Source: Actinospineispora acaciae DSM 45401 (GTDB lineage Bacteria; Actinomycetota; Actinomycetes; Mycobacteriales; Pseudonocardiaceae). From it: a stretch of DNA of 64,000 nucleotides. The first letter of the stretch is position 1. Each line of letters starts with the position of its first letter. A program made the translations under genes and the position numbers. The stretch covers positions 62,001 through 126,000 of the forward strand of contig NZ_JIAI01000012.1 in NCBI RefSeq assembly GCF_000620785.1, read 5' to 3'. The notes beneath the pieces were generated by a model that made no database searches, was not told the origin of the DNA, and saw only the letters and a list, made by a program, of their open reading frames with translations. Shown here one piece after another: positions 26,744-35,142 of this stretch.

Positions 26744-27790
26744 GTGGACGACGAGGTGGTGGCGGCCGCGCGGGCGGGTGACGAGGCGGCGTTCACCGAG
26801 CTGGTGGCGCGCCACCGGGCCGAGCTGCGGGTGCACTGCTACCGGATGCTGGGTTCGTTCGACGACGCCGAGGACCTGCTGCAGGAGACGTTCCTGCGCG
26901 CCTGGAAGAACCTGGGCGGGTTCCAGGGCCGCTCGTCGGTGCGCGCCTGGCTGTACCGGATCGCCACGAACGCCTGCCTGGACGCGCTGGACGGCCGCGC
27001 CCGCCGCGTCTTGCCGCACCACCTGACCGGGCCGTCGGACGCCGAGGTGTACCTGCCGCCGCGCCCCGAGATCCCGTGGCTGCAGCCGTTCCCGGACCGG
27101 CTGGTCGAGCCGGACGAGGCGGCGGTGAACCGGGAGACGATCGAGCTGGCGTTCCTGGCCGCCATCCAACACCTGCCGCCGCGCCAGCGCGCCGTGCTGA
27201 TCCTGCGCGACGTGCTGGGCTGGCCGGCCAGGCAGGCCGCCGAGCTGCTCGACGCCAGCGTGGCGTCGACCAACAGCGCGCTGCAGCGGGCCCGCGCGAC
27301 GCTGCGCGAGCACCTGCCCGAGCGCCGGCTGGACTGGGCGCCGTCGAGCGCGCCCACCGAGAGCGAGCGGGCGCTGCTGCGCCGGTACATGCAGGCCATG
27401 GAGCTGTCCGACGCCAACGCGGTCGCGGCGCTGCTCGCCGAGGACGTCCGGGCCACCATGCCGGCGTACCCGATGTGGCACCTCGGCAGGGACACCGTCC
27501 TGGCGGCCCTGACGAAGAGCTGGGACACCGCCTCCCCGAGCTACGTCGGCGAGCTGCGGATGGTGCCGGTCGGGGCGAACCTGCAGCCGGCGGCCGCGGC
27601 GTACCTGCGCGGGCCGGGCGAGGCCGGGTTCCGCGCGCTCGCCATCGAGGTGCTGCGCATCGAGGACGGCCGGATCGCGGAGCTGACCGCCTTCTGCGAC
27701 GCCGGCCTGTTCGCGGCGTTCGACCTGCCGGTGGAGCTGCCGGTGTCTCAGGCCGGCGGGCGCAGCGAGGCCACTAGCGGCCTGAGGTAG
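26744..27790 (+). CDS. sigma-70 factor with C-terminal SnoaL-like domain (SigG-type)
   Basis: A 348-residue ECF-like sigma factor: region 2 '[44 protein letters not shown]', linker 'WLQPFPD', region 4 '[44 protein letters not shown]', then a SnoaL-like domain from about 205 ('LLRRYMQAMELSDANAVAALLAEDVRATMPAYPMWHLG'). The layout is that of mycobacterial SigG. GTG 26744 follows GGAGGCGGGTG. It is the second such factor within 5 kb; the two are paralogues. No anti-sigma gene lies nearby, and the 3' end overlaps the TetR-type gene by 43 bases. Confidence 0.9.
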   Translation: MDDEVVAAARAGDEAAFTELVARHRAELRVHCYRMLGSFDDAEDLLQETFLRAWKNLGGFQGRSSVRAWLYRIATNACLDALDGRARRVLPHHLTGPSDAEVYLPPRPEIPWLQPFPDRLVEPDEAAVNRETIELAFLAAIQHLPPRQRAVLILRDVLGWPARQAAELLDASVASTNSALQRARATLREHLPERRLDWAPSSAPTESERALLRRYMQAMELSDANAVAALLAEDVRATMPAYPMWHLGRDTVLAALTKSWDTASPSYVGELRMVPVGANLQPAAAAYLRGPGEAGFRALAIEVLRIEDGRIAELTAFCDAGLFAAFDLPVELPVSQAGGRSEATSGLR

Positions 27791-28392
27791 AGCTCCACCA
27801 GCCGGCGCTGCCCGTCCGGGGAGTCCACCGGGAGCACCGTCTCCGGGGTGATCACCAGCGAGATCACCGTGCGGACCAGCAGCTCGCAGAGCATGTCGAT
27901 GTCCTGGTCGGGCAGCGCCAGGCGGCCGGCGGCGACCTCGGCGCGGACGTGGCGGGCGATCCAGCTCCGGGCGGCCGTGACCACCGCGCCGGCCCGGGTG
28001 GTCAGGTGCGGCAGGATCAGCTCCGGCTCGGTGCGCAGCAGCCGGGTGAGCAGCCGGTGCCCGCGCAGGAAGCCCAGGCAGAACAGCAGGCCCTCGACCA
28101 GCTTGGCCTCCGGCGTGGGCTGCGCGTCGATCACCGCGTCCGCCCTGGTCAGGAACCGGCGCAGCTCGCGCATCAGCAGCGCGTTCATGAGCTGGTCCTT
28201 CTTCGGGAAGTACCGGTAGATCGTCACCCGGGACAGGCCCACCCGGCGGGCCACGTCGTCCATGGTGAACCGGCGCAACCCGAAGTCCTCGGCCTGCTGG
28301 TACGCCGCGCTCAGGATGCGGTCGGCAGTCTGGTCGTCGTCCGGAAGCTCCGAGGCGATCGCGCGCAGCAGCAGGTCATCGCCGGATCGCAC
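27748..28392 (-). CDS. TetR/AcrR-family transcriptional regulator
   Basis: A 214-residue repressor. The HTH is 'ADRILSAAYQQAEDFGLRRFTMDDVARRVGLSRVTIYRYFPKKDQLMNALLMRELRRF', and the remainder a helical ligand-binding domain. GTG 28392 is chosen because the frame's longer opening crosses the promoter of the divergent gene. A TTACGTCTTGACG and a TTGTTACATGC stretch between 28413 and 28440 could hold its operator and the -35 boxes. Its most likely target is the divergent ferritin-like hydrolase gene. Confidence 0.88.
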   Translation of the reverse strand: MRSGDDLLLRAIASELPDDDQTADRILSAAYQQAEDFGLRRFTMDDVARRVGLSRVTIYRYFPKKDQLMNALLMRELRRFLTRADAVIDAQPTPEAKLVEGLLFCLGFLRGHRLLTRLLRTEPELILPHLTTRAGAVVTAARSWIARHVRAEVAAGRLALPDQDIDMLCELLVRTVISLVITPETVLPVDSPDGQRRLVELYLRPLVASLRPPA

Positions 28393-28490
28393 GTCCGGGA
28401 GCTTAACAGCCGTTACGTCTTGACGATGTTTGTTACATGCGTTTAGGTGTTTGCTGTGTCGACGAGGAGGCCGACGACCGGGAGGACGGC

Positions 28491-29345
28491 ATGACAGCGG
28501 GCCAGGCAACCCCGAAACGCAACGTCCGTACCCGCCGCATCGCGTTCAGCTACCCGCCGGGCACCCTGGACCGCCACTACGTGCAGGGCGACCTGGTGAT
28601 GAGCCACATCGTGGCCGTGCTCTCGGCGCTGTTCCCGGAGGGGGAGGACTTCTTCATCCGCTCGGTGCGCCGCTACTCCGACCGGATCACCGACCCGGAG
28701 CTGAAGTCACAGGTCGCCGGCTTCATCGGGCAGGAGGTCACGCACGGGCGCGAGCACCGTGCCCTGAACGACCGGCTGCGCCAGATGGGCTACCCGACGC
28801 GCATGGTCGACCGTTTCACCCACTACCTGCTGGCCGATCACGGCATCACCTCCGGCCGGTTCCGGCTGGCGGTGACCGCCGCGCTGGAGCACTACACGGC
28901 GACCATCGCCGAGTGCCTGCTGACCAAGCCGGAGGCGCAGGAGCTGCTCGGCGAGACCGAGGTGCGCTCGGTGCTGCTGTGGCACGCGCTGGAGGAGTCC
29001 GAGCACAAGGCCGTCGCGTTCGAGGTCTACCGCGCGATCGGCGGCACCGAGCGGCAGCGGATCGCGGTGATGCGCCTGGTCAACGCGCTGTTCATCCCGA
29101 TCGTGCTGATCTTGACGACGATCTCCCTGGCCGGCGACAGGTCCGCGTACAACCCCGTCCGCCTCGTCCGGAGCCTGGCCCGGCTCCGCCACTCGCCGTT
29201 CCTGACCCGCGAGATGGTCGCTCACGTCCGCGCCTACAACCGCCCCGGTTTCCACCCCGACGACTTCGACGCCACCGCCCTCCTGGAGCGCTGGAAGGCC
29301 GAGCTCTTCGGCAAGGACGGCCGCCTCACCGACCACCTGAAGTAA
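28491..29345 (+). CDS. predicted metal-dependent hydrolase (PF10118 type)
   Basis: A 284-residue protein of the COG3687 group. The metal ligands of the ferritin-like core are the Glu and His of 'GQEVTHGREHRALND', 'AALEHYTATIAE' and 'ALEESEHKAVAFEVY', an E/H pattern typical of two-metal helical bundles. A hydrophobic segment near residue 200 ('VNALFIPIVLILTTISLAG') suggests membrane association. ATG 28491 sits after CCGGGAGGACGG; an upstream ATG in the same frame has no such site. It is divergent from the TetR-type gene. The reaction is unknown; relatives occur with lipid or steroid metabolism genes. Confidence 0.85.
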   Translation: MTAGQATPKRNVRTRRIAFSYPPGTLDRHYVQGDLVMSHIVAVLSALFPEGEDFFIRSVRRYSDRITDPELKSQVAGFIGQEVTHGREHRALNDRLRQMGYPTRMVDRFTHYLLADHGITSGRFRLAVTAALEHYTATIAECLLTKPEAQELLGETEVRSVLLWHALEESEHKAVAFEVYRAIGGTERQRIAVMRLVNALFIPIVLILTTISLAGDRSAYNPVRLVRSLARLRHSPFLTREMVAHVRAYNRPGFHPDDFDATALLERWKAELFGKDGRLTDHLK

Positions 29346-29359
29346 ACCCGCTGCTCAGA

Positions 29360-29407
29360 ACCCGTGAGTGATTAGCGGTGCCATAGCACCGCTAATCACT
29401 CACGGGT
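29360..29407. repeat. dispersed palindrome, copy 5
   Basis: Perfect 21-base arms (29360-29380 and 29387-29407) with loop CCATAG. It shows a paired change: GTGATTAGC on the left and GCTAATCAC on the right, against GGTTAGC/GCTAACC elsewhere, so stem pairing is conserved. It lies between convergent genes and contains the stop codon of the MBL-fold gene. Confidence 0.92.
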
Positions 29408-30457
29408 GGTGACCAGGGAAAACGTGGTGCCGCTGCTGCCCTGGGTCCAGGCGTGGGGGAGGGCGGCGGCCAGGGCGTGTTGCGCGCGCCAGCCGGTGCA
29501 GTGTCCGGGGACGAGCAGGTCGGGCGCGAGGTCGGCGAGCGCGGCCACGGTGGGCGGGATGATCGGCTCGAACGCGGCGCCGCCGAGGTGCAGGCCGCCG
29601 AGCAGGGCGTGCAGGCGGTCGACGCCGGTCAGGCGGGCGGCGTTGCGGACGATGTTGACCGCGCCGGCGTGGCCGCAGCCGGTGAGCACCACCAGGCCTC
29701 GGTCGCGGACGTGCACGACCAGCGCCTGGTCGTCGATCACGAGCGGGTCGTGCTCCCACGCCGTCCCGGACCAGGCCTGGTGCGGCGGGGGCATGCCGTG
29801 CTCGAACTCGGTGGTGCGGTCCACCTCGCCGGTGATCAGCACGCAGCCGTCCACCAGCAGCGACGGCTCCCGCCGTTCGATCACCTCGAAGCCCTCGCCG
29901 GCCAGCGCGCGCGGGCTCAGGGTCGGCAGGTCGAAGACGTCCTGGCCGGGTATGGCGAGCCGGCGGCGGGTCCACGCCCCGGGGTGCACGACCATCGGCA
30001 TCCGCCGCGCGCCCAGCCGCCCGGCCAGCCCGGCCAGCCCGCCGGCGTGGTCGAAGTGACCGTGGCTGAGGACGACGGCCTGGATGGCGGACAGGTCGAC
30101 GCCGAGCCGGTCGGCGTTGGTCACCATCGCGTCCGGGGACAGCCCGGTGTCGAACAGCAGCGTGGTCTCGGTGTCGCCGCGGCGGACGGTGACCAGCGCG
30201 GCGAACCCGTGCTCGGCGAGCAGCCCGGACGTGGTCTTGCCGCCGTCGAACTGCGGCGCGGCGACCACACCGGTGCCGAAGCCCGGTCGCCGCGTCCGCT
30301 CGTCGCCGGTGAGCAGCGCGTCGAAGACGTTGTCCACCAGGGTGGTGATCCGCACCTCGTCCACCGGTTCCAGCGCGATCGGGTCGACCGCGGGTCCCGG
30401 GGCCGGGCGTGGTGCCGAGGCCATGGCTTCGTGCCGGTCACCGGCTCCGTCGCACAT
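29396..30457 (-). CDS. MBL-fold metallo-hydrolase
   Basis: A 353-residue metallo-beta-lactamase-fold enzyme. The metal motif is HGHFDH at residues 132-137 (SHGHFDHAGGL); 'LLFDTGLSPDAMVTNADRLGVDLSAIQAVVL' precedes it and 'VVLTGCGHAGAVNIVRNA' carries a further His. 'LLVPGHCTGWRAQHAL' is typical of the group with 7,8-dihydropterin-6-yl-methyl-4-(beta-D-ribofuranosyl)aminobenzene-5'-phosphate synthase-like members, so a phosphoester or lactone substrate is possible. ATG 30457 is six bases after TAGGCT (30464-30469 in minus sense), so it may have its own leaderless promoter. The nitrilase-family gene ends nine bases before it. Confidence 0.9.
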   Translation of the reverse strand: MCDGAGDRHEAMASAPRPAPGPAVDPIALEPVDEVRITTLVDNVFDALLTGDERTRRPGFGTGVVAAPQFDGGKTTSGLLAEHGFAALVTVRRGDTETTLLFDTGLSPDAMVTNADRLGVDLSAIQAVVLSHGHFDHAGGLAGLAGRLGARRMPMVVHPGAWTRRRLAIPGQDVFDLPTLSPRALAGEGFEVIERREPSLLVDGCVLITGEVDRTTEFEHGMPPPHQAWSGTAWEHDPLVIDDQALVVHVRDRGLVVLTGCGHAGAVNIVRNAARLTGVDRLHALLGGLHLGGAAFEPIIPPTVAALADLAPDLLVPGHCTGWRAQHALAAALPHAWTQGSSGTTFSLVTTRE

Positions 30458-30463
30458 GCGGGC

Positions 30464-30469
30464 AGCCTA
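30464..30469 (-). promoter_or_regulatory. possible -10 box TAGGCT of the MBL gene
   Basis: In minus sense TAGGCT ends six bases before the ATG at 30457 and includes the TAG stop of the upstream gene; a leaderless start is likely. Confidence 0.45.
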
Positions 30470-31417
30470 CGGGGGTTCGGGGGCGAAGCGGGCGGCGCGT
30501 GGGTCGCGCTCGGTGCCGAACCTGTGGGTGAGCACGCCGTAGAGCTCGGGGCGGCGTCCGGCCAGCCAGCGCCGGCCGGTGGACAGCGCGAGCAGGTCCA
30601 GGTCGAGGTCGGCGAGCACCATGGTGTCCTCGGCGGCCCAGGTCTCGGCCAGGATCCGCCCGTACGGGTCGAGGACCATCGCGTTGCCGGTGCGCACCTC
30701 GTCGTCGTCCCGCCCGACGCCGTTGCTGAAGATCACGAACAGCCCGTTGTCGTGCGCCCGGGAGGGCAGCCAGCGCATCAGCCAGCCTCGGCCGTTCGGC
30801 CCCCGGAACGCCTCCTCGACCGCCGCCGGGTCGCGGTGGCGGGCGTCCCAGAGCGCGTGCGGGATCGGGCGCATGCCGTGCGGGCTGCGGGACGCGGTGC
30901 CGCCGGTCTGGTGCGGGGCGATCAGCACCTCGGCGCCCAACAGCGCGCTGGCCCGCACGTTCTCGACCAGGTTGTTGTCCCAGCAGATCAGGATGGCCAT
31001 CCGGGCGCCCCACGGCGTGTCGAACACCGTGAACGCCTCGCCGCTGTCGATCGCCTCGTGCTCGAACGCGTGCAGCTTGCGGTGCACGTGCCTGCTCCCG
31101 TCCGGCAGGCACACCGCGTAGGAGTTGAACAACCGCTCGCCCGCGCTCTCCAGGAAGCCGGCGCCCACCCCGACGCCGTGCCGGGCGGCCAGTTCGGCGA
31201 CCGCGGTCACCAGCGGGCCGTCCGCCGGTTCGGCCAGCTCGCGCAGCCGGTCCGCGCCGTGGCGGCGCAGGTGCCAGTACCCGAGCAGGCACATCTCCGG
31301 GCACACCACCAGCCGCGCGCCCGCCTCGGCGCCCGCGCGCACGAAGTGCGCCACCCGGTCCAGGTTGTAGCGCGTGTCGTCGGCCCGGTGCTCGAACTGC
31401 ACCGCCGCCACGCGCAT
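30467..31417 (-). CDS. carbon-nitrogen hydrolase (nitrilase superfamily)
   Basis: A 316-residue amidase or nitrilase. The catalytic triad is Glu41 (VVCPEMCLLGY), Lys114 (HRKLHAFEHE) and Cys145 (ILICWDNNL). 'GARMAILICWDNNLVENVRASALLGAEVLIAPHQTGG' is the standard nucleophile block. The substrate is not evident; the N-carbamoyl or polyamine-type amidases of this superfamily are the closest in look. ATG 31417 is preferred over TTG 31432. It overlaps the 107-residue gene upstream by a few bases and is followed by the MBL gene, forming a run of four minus-strand genes. Confidence 0.9.
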   Translation of the reverse strand: MRVAAVQFEHRADDTRYNLDRVAHFVRAGAEAGARLVVCPEMCLLGYWHLRRHGADRLRELAEPADGPLVTAVAELAARHGVGVGAGFLESAGERLFNSYAVCLPDGSRHVHRKLHAFEHEAIDSGEAFTVFDTPWGARMAILICWDNNLVENVRASALLGAEVLIAPHQTGGTASRSPHGMRPIPHALWDARHRDPAAVEEAFRGPNGRGWLMRWLPSRAHDNGLFVIFSNGVGRDDDEVRTGNAMVLDPYGRILAETWAAEDTMVLADLDLDLLALSTGRRWLAGRRPELYGVLTHRFGTERDPRAARFAPEPP

Positions 31418-31421
31418 CCGG

Positions 31422-31745
31422 CTAGCTGTCAACCAGCTCTGCCGGGCGTATCGAGCTGACGGCCTGTTCCACGGCGGCCTCCCACCCCGGGGTCGCCCCG
31501 CCGATGTGGTGCACGGCCGAACGCACCGCGATGAGTGCCGCGCGCAGCGCGGACGGCGGGTCGGAGGCCGCCACGACCGCGCAGACGTCCACGGTGTGCT
31601 GGTCGAAGTTCACCGCCACGTCGGGGTCGATCAGGTTGGGCTCGACCTGGAGGGCGTCCATCATCGCGTCGCCGTGCCGGTCCAGGTCGTCGCGGCCCGC
31701 GTCGGGCGAGGTGTAGGTGACTTCGACGTAGTAGCGCTCGGTCAC
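31422..31745 (-). CDS. hypothetical protein coupled to the HicA-like gene, 107 aa
   Basis: I do not recognise a family. The product is 107 residues: a strand-rich start ('RYYVEVTYTSPDAG'), an alpha/beta middle ('DLDRHGDAMMDALQVEPNLIDPDVAVNFDQHTVDVCAVVAAS') and a C-terminal Ala-rich helix. Repeated beta-alpha-beta units hint at a small ferredoxin-like fold. Its GTG at 31745 overlaps the stop of the HicA-like gene (GTGA), so the two are translated together. It has no HicB sequence hallmark (no RNase-H-like core plus HTH), yet the arrangement is that of a toxin-antitoxin pair; this role is only inference. Confidence 0.6.
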   Translation of the reverse strand: MTERYYVEVTYTSPDAGRDDLDRHGDAMMDALQVEPNLIDPDVAVNFDQHTVDVCAVVAASDPPSALRAALIAVRSAVHHIGGATPGWEAAVEQAVSSIRPAELVDS

Positions 31746-31966
31746 GGCTCTCCCTCCTTCCAGCACGTGTTGCGTCTCAACCATCCTGTCAGGTTCTTGA
31801 GGTAGGAGGAACTTGATGGGGTGAGGTGCACCCACTTCTGGTGGGTGCCACACGGGCATAACGCCTTGAAGTACTTGCGCCCCTTCTCCACATCCCAGCC
31901 GGCGGACTCCAACGCGCACAGCAGGCGCTCGATGTCCTTGTCCGGGTGCTTCGGGCGCCGCGTCAT
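31742..31966 (-). CDS. HicA-like small protein with Cys motif, 74 aa
   Basis: A 74-residue basic protein that resembles the HicA/YcfA mRNA-interferase fold: 'IERLLCALESAGWDVEKGRKYFKALCPCGTHQKWVHLTPSSSSYLKNLTGWLRRNTC' has the helix, the 'AGWxVxxGrKyfK' strand and the catalytic-type His after a 'CPCG' pair. HicA proteins cleave RNA by a double-stranded-RNA-binding-like fold using a His. The Cys-x-Cys and later Cys suggest an added metal site. ATG 31966 is divergent from the 32110 gene. It overlaps its partner's GTG. Confidence 0.65.
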   Translation of the reverse strand: MTRRPKHPDKDIERLLCALESAGWDVEKGRKYFKALCPCGTHQKWVHLTPSSSSYLKNLTGWLRRNTCWKEGEP

Positions 31967-32109
31967 CGGACTCCCTCCGAGGGGGTGATCGCGTGCGGCG
32001 CGACGCTACTCGCCTCGCGGTGGTCTCCGGGGCGGATCGGGTCACAAACGTCCAAGCCACGGAGGCCGTCCGGTGCCTACCCTCGTTATAACGACGAGAG
32101 GAGGCGGGC

Positions 32110-32481
32110 ATGCCGCGCGAACGGTACGGGCGCTGGTTGGACGAGCTGTGGAACGGCGACCTCGACGGGCTGGAGGAGATCGCGGCGCGGGTGGTGACGC
32201 CGGACTTCGTGGGCCACTGGCCGATGCGGCCCGGCTTCGTGCACGGGCCCGACGAGCTGGCGAAGGTGATCCGCCAGGGGCGACAGATGTTCGACGAGCT
32301 GAGCTTCGACACCGAGGTCGGGCCGCTGGCGGACGGTGACCTGGTGGCCGCCCGGTGGGTGGCCAGGGGACGGGTGAACGGCAAGGACGTGGAGTTCCGA
32401 GGGCACGACATCCTGAAGGTGTCCGGCGAGCGGTTCGGCGAGTACTGGGTGCTCAGCGAGGACATCTCCGGGGAGCTGTGA
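32110..32481 (+). CDS. SnoaL-like ester cyclase-fold protein
   Basis: A 123-residue protein of the SnoaL polyketide-cyclase-like group: 'RYGRWLDELWNGDLDGLEEIAARVVTPDFVGHW', 'VIRQGRQMFDELSFDTEVGPLADGDLVAARWVARGRVNGKDVEFRGHDILKVSGERFGEYWV'. ATG 32110 follows GAGAGGAGGCGGGC. A TATAACGACGAGAGG stretch just upstream may be its promoter end. It is divergent from the HicA-like gene and precedes the ABC exporter without obvious coupling (46 bases). Substrate unknown. Confidence 0.85.
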   Translation: MPRERYGRWLDELWNGDLDGLEEIAARVVTPDFVGHWPMRPGFVHGPDELAKVIRQGRQMFDELSFDTEVGPLADGDLVAARWVARGRVNGKDVEFRGHDILKVSGERFGEYWVLSEDISGEL

Positions 32482-32527
32482 CGCAAGTCGTTGGCGTTTT
32501 GTCGGTGGCCGCGGTTACCGTCGCCGG

Positions 32528-33454
32528 GTGTCCGATGCACTGGTCCAGGCCCGAGGATTGACCAAGCGTTTCGGTGACCTGGCAGCGGTGCGCGGCATCG
32601 ACCTGGACGTGCCCAGGGGCGAGGTGTTCGGGTTCCTGGGGCCGAACGGCGCCGGCAAGTCCTCGGCGATGCGGATGATCGCCTGCGTGTCGCCGCGCAG
32701 CGCCGGCTCGCTGCAGGTGCTCGGCATGGACCCGGACGTCGACGGGCCGGCCATCAGGGCCCGCATCGGGGTGGTCCCGCAGCTGGACAACCTCGACGTC
32801 GAGCTGACCGTCCGGCAGAACCTGGAGGTCTACGGGCGCTACTTCGGGCTCTCCCGCGCCCAGGTTCGGGCCAAGGCCGCCGAGCTGCTGGAGTTCGCCC
32901 AGCTCACCGAACGCGCCGGCGACGCCGTCGAGCCGCTGTCCGGCGGCATGAAGCGGCGGCTGACCATCGCCCGCTCGCTGGTCAACGAGCCGGAGCTGCT
33001 GCTGCTCGACGAGCCGACCACCGGGCTCGACCCGCAGGCCCGCCACCTGCTGTGGGACCGGCTCTACCGGCTCAAGCAGCGCGGCGTGACCCAGCTGATC
33101 ACCACGCATTACATGGATGAAGCGGAACAGCTCTGTGACCGGCTGGTGGTGATGGACGGCGGGCTCATCGTCGCGGAGGGCTCGCCGTCCGACCTGATCG
33201 AGCGGTACTCCACGCGCGAGGTGGTCGAGCTGCGGTTCGCCCCGGACGCGCCCCGGCCGGACGCCGACGAGCTGGCCGCGGTGGCCGACCGGGTGGAGCA
33301 GCTGCCGGACCGGACCCTGCTCTACGCCGCCGACGGCGAGGCGGCGCTGCGCGCGGCGCACCTGGCCGGCGTGCGCCCGCAGGGCAGCCTGGTGCGGCGC
33401 TCCTCGTTGGAGGACGTGTTCCTCCGGCTCACCGGGCGGAGCCTGGTGGACTGA
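32528..33454 (+). CDS. ABC transporter ATP-binding protein (DrrA-like)
   Basis: A 308-residue ATPase of an ABC-2 exporter. Walker A GPNGAGKSS is near residue 38, the signature LSGGMKRRL near 137 and Walker B LLLLDEPTTGLD near 155; 'VIRRR'-type C-terminal region 'VRRSSLEDVFLRLTGRSL' is typical of the DrrA/NodI group, which export drugs, lipids or polysaccharides. GTG 32528 lies six bases after TACCGT (32516-32521), a possible leaderless start. It overlaps the first permease (TGATG), so all three exporter genes form one operon. Confidence 0.94.
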   Translation: MSDALVQARGLTKRFGDLAAVRGIDLDVPRGEVFGFLGPNGAGKSSAMRMIACVSPRSAGSLQVLGMDPDVDGPAIRARIGVVPQLDNLDVELTVRQNLEVYGRYFGLSRAQVRAKAAELLEFAQLTERAGDAVEPLSGGMKRRLTIARSLVNEPELLLLDEPTTGLDPQARHLLWDRLYRLKQRGVTQLITTHYMDEAEQLCDRLVVMDGGLIVAEGSPSDLIERYSTREVVELRFAPDAPRPDADELAAVADRVEQLPDRTLLYAADGEAALRAAHLAGVRPQGSLVRRSSLEDVFLRLTGRSLVD

Positions 33455-34302
33455 TGGCGAACTCGACGGTGCTGGTCGAGCCGCCGCGCTCGATCGGGCG
33501 GGTGCTTCCGGCGTGGCGCGCGGTGCTGGTCATCCTGGAGCACTTCGCGATCTGGTACCGCAAGGGCTGGCGGGCCACCGTGGTGTCCAGCGTCCTGCAG
33601 CCGGTGCTGTTTCTGCTGGCGTTCGGCATCGGCTTCGGCAGCCTGGTGGACGGCGGCGGGCGGGCCGGGCTGTCCGCCGACGCGCTCGGCGGGGTGCCGT
33701 ACCTGGTGTACCTCGCGCCCGGGCTGCTGGCCATGTCCGCGGTGCAGACGGCGGCGTTCGAGTCCACCTACCCGGTGCTGTCCGGCTTCAAGTGGCAGCA
33801 GCTGTACTGGGGGATGGCCGCCTCGCCGCTCACCCCGGGGCAGGTCGCGATCGGCCACCTGACCTGGGTGGTGGCCAGGATGTTCTCCTCCGGCGCGGTG
33901 TACGTCGTGATCATCGCGCTGCTCGGCGGGGTGGCCGGGTTCGGCATCGTGGTCTCGCTGCTGGCGGCCACCCTGTGCGGGGCCGCGTTCGCCGCGCCGA
34001 CCATGGCGTTCGCCGCGACCCTGGAGAACGAGGGCACCGCGTTCGCGTCCTACTTCCGGTTCGTGCTCATCCCGATGACGCTGTTCGCCGGCACCTTCTT
34101 CCCGGTCTCCCAGCTGCCGGTGTGGCTGCAGCCGCTGGCCTGGGTCACCCCGCTGTGGCACGGCACCGAGCTGGCCAGGGGCGCCGCGCTGGGGACGCTG
34201 AGCTGGTGGCCGGCGCTCGGGCACGTCGGGTACCTGGTCGCGATGCTCGCGGCCGGGACCGTGGCGCTGCGGTGGCGGTTCGTCAGGAGGCTGGCCCGGT
34301 GA
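33454..34302 (+). CDS. ABC-2 type permease (first)
   Basis: A 282-residue membrane subunit with six segments of the ABC-2 family: 'LPAWRAVLVILEHFAIWYRKGWRATVVSSVLQPVLFLLAFGIGFGSLV' is the usual start, and 'YFRFVLIPMTLFAGTFFPVSQLPVWLQPLAWVTPLWHGTELAR' the NodJ-like signature. It pairs with the ATPase just upstream (ATG overlaps its stop) and with a second, different permease, so the exporter is probably a heterodimer in the membrane. The cargo is not shown. Confidence 0.92.
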   Translation: MANSTVLVEPPRSIGRVLPAWRAVLVILEHFAIWYRKGWRATVVSSVLQPVLFLLAFGIGFGSLVDGGGRAGLSADALGGVPYLVYLAPGLLAMSAVQTAAFESTYPVLSGFKWQQLYWGMAASPLTPGQVAIGHLTWVVARMFSSGAVYVVIIALLGGVAGFGIVVSLLAATLCGAAFAAPTMAFAATLENEGTAFASYFRFVLIPMTLFAGTFFPVSQLPVWLQPLAWVTPLWHGTELARGAALGTLSWWPALGHVGYLVAMLAAGTVALRWRFVRRLAR

Positions 34303-35135
34303 GCGTCACACCGCGCGAGGTCACGGCGGCCGGGTCGGCGCCGATGTTGCGGATCCTGCCGGTCGGCGGGTACGCGGGGCGGGCGCGGATGCTGCTGGTG
34401 CGCTCCACGCTGGCCTACCGCCGGGCCTGGCTGGCGTTCGTGTCCGGGTTCTTCGAGCCGGTGTTCTACCTGTTCGCGCTCGGCCAGGGGCTCGGCTCGC
34501 TGGTCGGCACCATGCCGGGGCCGGACGGCTCGCCGATCAGCTACGCCGCGTTCATCGCGCCCGGGCTGCTGGCCGCCTCGGCGATGAACGGCGCGGTGTA
34601 CGACTCGACCTTCAACGTGTTCTTCAAGCTGCGTTACGCCAAGCTGTACGACGCCATGCTGGCCACCCCGCTCGGGCCGGTGGACGTGGCGCTGGGCGAG
34701 ATCGGCTGGGCGCTGCTGCGCGGCGGGCTGTACTCGCTGGGGTTCCTGGCCGTGATGGCCGGGTTCGGGCTGCTCACCTCGCCGTGGGCGCTGCTCGCGC
34801 TGCCGGCGGCGCTGCTGGTGGCGTTCGCGTTCGCCGCGCTCGGGATGGCGGCGACCTCGTTCATGCGCTCCTGGCAGGACTTCGACCTGATCCAGCTCGC
34901 GATCATCCCGATGTTCCTGTTCGCCACCACGTTCTTCCCGCTGTCGGTCTACCCCCGGCCGCTTCAGCTCGTGATCGAGTGCCTGCCGCTCTACCACGCC
35001 GTGGAGCTGATGCGCGGCCTGACCACCGGGATCGTCTCGGCCGGCATCCTCGGCCACCTCGCCTACTTCGTGGTACTGGCCGTCCTCGGCGCCGTCATCG
35101 CCGCCCGCCGCCTCAACACCCTCCTCCTCCGCTGA
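34299..35135 (+). CDS. ABC-2 type permease (second)
   Basis: A 278-residue ABC-2 membrane subunit, paralogous to the first: 'LVRSTLAYRRAWLAFVSGFFEPVFYLFALGQGLGSLV', then 'FDLIQLAIIPMFLFATTFFPLSVYPRPLQLVIECLPLYHAVELMRGLTTG'. GTG 34299 overlaps the first permease's stop (GTGA). It is the last gene of the exporter operon; an 88-base dyad lies right after it. Confidence 0.92.
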   Translation: MSVTPREVTAAGSAPMLRILPVGGYAGRARMLLVRSTLAYRRAWLAFVSGFFEPVFYLFALGQGLGSLVGTMPGPDGSPISYAAFIAPGLLAASAMNGAVYDSTFNVFFKLRYAKLYDAMLATPLGPVDVALGEIGWALLRGGLYSLGFLAVMAGFGLLTSPWALLALPAALLVAFAFAALGMAATSFMRSWQDFDLIQLAIIPMFLFATTFFPLSVYPRPLQLVIECLPLYHAVELMRGLTTGIVSAGILGHLAYFVVLAVLGAVIAARRLNTLLLR

Positions 35136-35142
35136 CCGACCA

